A stretch of 64,000 nt of DNA from Xanthomonas campestris pv. badrii (lineage in GTDB: Bacteria; Pseudomonadota; Gammaproteobacteria; Xanthomonadales; Xanthomonadaceae): the NCBI RefSeq assembly GCF_012848175.1, contig NZ_CP051651.1:1736001-1800000 (forward strand), written 5' to 3'. Below the pieces are notes generated by a model, which had not been told where the DNA came from, made no database searches, and worked only from the letters and a program-made list of their open reading frames with translations. The position numbers and the translations under genes are program-made. Below, piece by piece: positions 61,289 to 64,000 of the stretch; the stretch's first letter is position 1, and every line of letters begins with the position of its first letter.

Positions 61289-64000
61289 ATGCAGGTTCTC
61301 ACATACGCTGGACTTGATCTGTCCGGGTTTCGGGGCAAGTTCGACAAGGTCAGCGCTGCCATCGAACGCGGCGACTTCGGTAGCATCGACCTCAAGAAGC
61401 TCGTGCCGACGCCCTACTATCGGGCCAAGCTCGACGACGCCAGCCGCCTGTTGCTGCGCTTCGTTCGGCATGGCGACCGCACTGCTTGCCTGGCGCTGGA
61501 AGTCATCGCCCATCACGCTTACCACAAGTCGCGCTTCCTGCGAGGGGCCCGGATCGACGAGGCGCTGATCGAGGCAGTCACGCCGGCCGAGCTTGGCGAG
61601 GCCGCCGAGCCGCTGCGCTATCTGAATCCGACGCGTTGCGATTTCCACTTGCTCGACAAACCGATCTGCTTCGACGACGCACAGGACGCGATCTACCGCC
61701 TGCCGCCGCCGCTGATCCTGGCCGGCTCGGCCGGCTCGGGCAAGACGGCGCTGACGCTGGCCAAGTTGCGTGAAGCCGAGGGCGAGGTGCTGTACGTCAC
61801 TCAGTCGGCCTGGCTGGCGCAGAGCGCACGTGCGTTGTACGAGGCGCACGGCTACCAGAACCCGGCGCAGCACGCGCAGTTCCTGTCCTACCGCGAATTT
61901 CTGGAGACACTGCGGGTGCCGCCGGGCCGGGAAGTCACCTTCGCCGCGTTCGCTGCCTGGTTCGAGCGCCATCGCCAGCATTACCGCGACACCGCCGCGC
62001 ATCCGTGCTTCGAAGAATTCCGCGGGGTCATCGGCAGTCAGCCGGAGGGCGTGCTCTCGCGCGGGGCCTACATGGCGCTGGGGCCGCGCCAGTCGATCTT
62101 CGCGCCGAAGCAACGCGAGGCGATCTACGCGTTGTTCGAGAAGTACCGTCAATGGCTGGACGACAGCGGTCTGTTCGACAGCAATCTGGTCGCCCACCAA
62201 TGGCGCGCGCTGGCCGAGCCGCAATACGACTTTTTGGTCGTGGACGAAGTACAGGACCTGACCAACACCCAGCTTGCCCTGCTGCTGCGCACTCTCAAAC
62301 ATGCCGGCCAGTTCCTGCTATGCGGCGATTCCAACCAGATCGTGCATCCCAATTTCTTCTCCTGGAGCGCGGTCAAGAGCCTGTTCTGGCGAGATTCGGA
62401 ACTTGCCGAGCGGCAGACGCTTTCGGTGCTGGCAGTCAACTATCGCAACACCCGCGCGGTCACGCGTATGGCCAACATGCTGCTCAAGATCAAGCATGCG
62501 CGGTTTGGCTCCATCGACCGCGAGAGCAACCATCTGGTGCAGCCGGCCAGCGATGCCGAGGGCGAGGTTCGCCTGATGCCTGACAAGGATGCGGTCAAGC
62601 GCGATCTGGATGCCCGCAGCCGGGCATCGACCCGGTTCGCGGTACTGGTGCTGCGCGACGAGGACAAGGCCGAGGCGCGCGCAGTGTTTCGTACGCCACT
62701 GGTGTTCTCGGTGCACGAGGCCAAGGGTCTGGAATATCCCAACGTCATTCTCTACCGCTTGGTGAGCGGCCAGCGCCAGGCCTACGCCGCAATCTGCGAG
62801 GGCGTGGACGCTGCCGACCTGGAACGCGAGGAGCTGAATTACCGGCGCGCCAAGGACAAGGCCGATCGTTCGCTGGAATTGTGGAAGTTCTACGTCAATG
62901 CGCTGTACGTGGCGATCACCCGAGCGGTCGAACGGCTGTATTTGGTCGAGAGCGACCTTGACCATCCGCTGCTGCAACTGCTCGGCCTGCGCGATAGCGG
63001 AGCGGACATCGACATGCCGGCCGCGACTTCCAGCCGCGAGGAGTGGGAACGCGAGGCGCATCGGCTCGAACAGCAGGGCAAGCAGGAGCAGGCTGATGCC
63101 ATCCGTCAGAACGTACTGCGTACCCGTTCCGTGCCCTGGCCGGTATGGGACGACGCGCTGCTGCAGGCCAGCGCCGCACGCGCCTATGATGCACGCGAAG
63201 TGTCCAACAAGCCACGCCAGCAGTTGCTGGACATGGCGTTGTGGCATTACCTGGACGATCACATCCTGGCGCTGCATGAGGGCATGCGCTGGCCGGCAGC
63301 ACGCCAGCTGGTCGCCAAGGCGGGCGAAGGTGCGCTGGTGCGTGCACGCCAGGGCCTGGTGGCACGCTTTGCCGGGGCCTACGAGAAGAAGAATTTCAGG
63401 GAGATCCTGCAGCAGTGCGATCAGTACGGAGTGGACCACCGCACCGTGACCGGCAGCACTGCGCTGATGCTGGCCGCGGTGGCGGGCAATGTGGCCTTGC
63501 TCGACGCCTTGATCGAGCGCGGCGCGGACATCGCCGCGCGCGACATGTTCGGGCACACTGCCCAGTTGCAGGCGCTGGCGCGCGCCGCGCGCGAGTCCGA
63601 TTACGCCGCCGGTCCGTTTGAGGCCGTCTGGCAGCGCGTGGCGGCTCCGTTCATCGACTTGGAAATCGATGGTCGGTTGGTGCGCCTGCACCAGCAGCAA
63701 GGCGAATACCTGCCGCTGCAACTCATGCTCGCCGGTCTCAAGACATTGGCATCCCATGTCTTCAACATGCCTGGCGCTGACGTGCGCCGCTTGCGCGGTT
63801 TCGATGCGGCCTATCTGATGCGCAACATCGAATCGATGCCGCACGCGGTCTGGCGCGAGGACCGGCGCAAGCGCGTGTACTTCAATGCGGTGCTGGCGCG
63901 CGCCGAGGTCGACAGCGACTATCGTCCTGCGCGGCGGCTGTGGTTGCGCATGCGCAACGGCCATTACCTGCCCAATCCGGCGATGCGGCTGCGCGTGCAC
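61289..64000 (+). CDS. RelE/ParE-like domain fused to UvrD-type helicase with ankyrin-like region (3' end outside window)
   Basis: Open for at least 904 codons to the window edge. Residues 1-95 (MQVLTYAGLDLSGFRGKFDK..., YRAKLDDASRLLLRF, CLALEVIAHHAYHKSRF) look like a RelE/ParE-type toxin fold. Then comes a superfamily 1 helicase: Walker A GSAGSGKT (about 146-153), Walker B FLVVDEVQDL (about 318), motif III LLCGDSNQIVHP, motif V SVHEAKGLEYPNVILYR and motif VI NALYVAITRAVERLYLVE. Around 715-760 GSTALMLAAVAGNVALLDALIERGADIAARD is ankyrin-like. The frame continues beyond. Likely a host-defence or conflict protein; inferred from fusion and insertion after recJ. ATG 61289 fits the N-terminus. Confidence 0.8.
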   Translation, partial: MQVLTYAGLDLSGFRGKFDKVSAAIERGDFGSIDLKKLVPTPYYRAKLDDASRLLLRFVRHGDRTACLALEVIAHHAYHKSRFLRGARIDEALIEAVTPAELGEAAEPLRYLNPTRCDFHLLDKPICFDDAQDAIYRLPPPLILAGSAGSGKTALTLAKLREAEGEVLYVTQSAWLAQSARALYEAHGYQNPAQHAQFLSYREFLETLRVPPGREVTFAAFAAWFERHRQHYRDTAAHPCFEEFRGVIGSQPEGVLSRGAYMALGPRQSIFAPKQREAIYALFEKYRQWLDDSGLFDSNLVAHQWRALAEPQYDFLVVDEVQDLTNTQLALLLRTLKHAGQFLLCGDSNQIVHPNFFSWSAVKSLFWRDSELAERQTLSVLAVNYRNTRAVTRMANMLLKIKHARFGSIDRESNHLVQPASDAEGEVRLMPDKDAVKRDLDARSRASTRFAVLVLRDEDKAEARAVFRTPLVFSVHEAKGLEYPNVILYRLVSGQRQAYAAICEGVDAADLEREELNYRRAKDKADRSLELWKFYVNALYVAITRAVERLYLVESDLDHPLLQLLGLRDSGADIDMPAATSSREEWEREAHRLEQQGKQEQADAIRQNVLRTRSVPWPVWDDALLQASAARAYDAREVSNKPRQQLLDMALWHYLDDHILALHEGMRWPAARQLVAKAGEGALVRARQGLVARFAGAYEKKNFREILQQCDQYGVDHRTVTGSTALMLAAVAGNVALLDALIERGADIAARDMFGHTAQLQALARAARESDYAAGPFEAVWQRVAAPFIDLEIDGRLVRLHQQQGEYLPLQLMLAGLKTLASHVFNMPGADVRRLRGFDAAYLMRNIESMPHAVWREDRRKRVYFNAVLARAEVDSDYRPARRLWLRMRNGHYLPNPAMRLRVH

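Overview
The window is high-GC (roughly 65%) chromosomal DNA whose gene content and repeats point clearly to Xanthomonas (Xanthomonadaceae, Gammaproteobacteria). Genus markers include the hisG-hisD-hisC-hisB-hisH-hisA-hisF-hisIE operon headed by a TrpR-family regulator, thrABC with a threonine/isoleucine leader peptide, mtnB-mtnD-mtnC, feoAB, carA...carB-greA-recJ, and the CTTCTCCCG...CGGGAGAAG intergenic palindromes. I cannot name the species. I see no rRNA, tRNA or CRISPR array.

1-8.5 kb is a contact-dependent inhibition (CDI) locus. It holds the 3' end of a large CdiA/FhaB exoprotein with a ParB-like C-terminal toxin domain and an AT-rich immunity candidate. A 4.7-kb 5'-truncated orphan cdiA follows, whose toxin tip looks membrane-acting and is paired by a 4-bp overlap with a small membrane-protein immunity candidate. 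Next comes a leftward SymE-family toxin gene whose leader has a 75-nt structured, C4-antisense-like RNA with an anti-Shine-Dalgarno element.

8.6-31.9 kb is mostly core metabolism: tspO; the attenuated thrA-thrB-(antisense EthD gene)-thrC unit; an L,D-transpeptidase-like protein; an FNR-type regulator; hisS; a 325-bp-period direct repeat; the nine-gene his operon behind a palindromic operator-promoter; a secreted phosphoesterase; a C13 peptidase lipoprotein; and methionine-salvage genes. 31.9-45.8 kb holds repeat-rich spacers, two APC permeases in tandem, a NUDIX gene whose 3' end is duplicated, serA divergent from a D-2-hydroxyglutarate dehydrogenase candidate, a DUF2388/DUF4105 pair, efpL followed by a tiny lipoprotein, and leucine-catabolism genes. 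45.8-53.2 kb holds feoAB and a Cys-rich partner, an aminotransferase/MOSC pair, dapB and carA.

53.2-64 kb shows two accessory insertions in otherwise conserved core strings. An AAA/ABC-type ATPase gene overlapping a PIN-nuclease gene sits between carA and carB. A very large gene after recJ, open at the window edge, fuses a RelE/ParE-like N-terminus, a UvrD-type helicase and an ankyrin-like region. These two, with the orphan CDI module and the SymE leader RNA, are the best candidates for undescribed conflict or defence systems. Functions come from motif recognition by eye; no database search was run.
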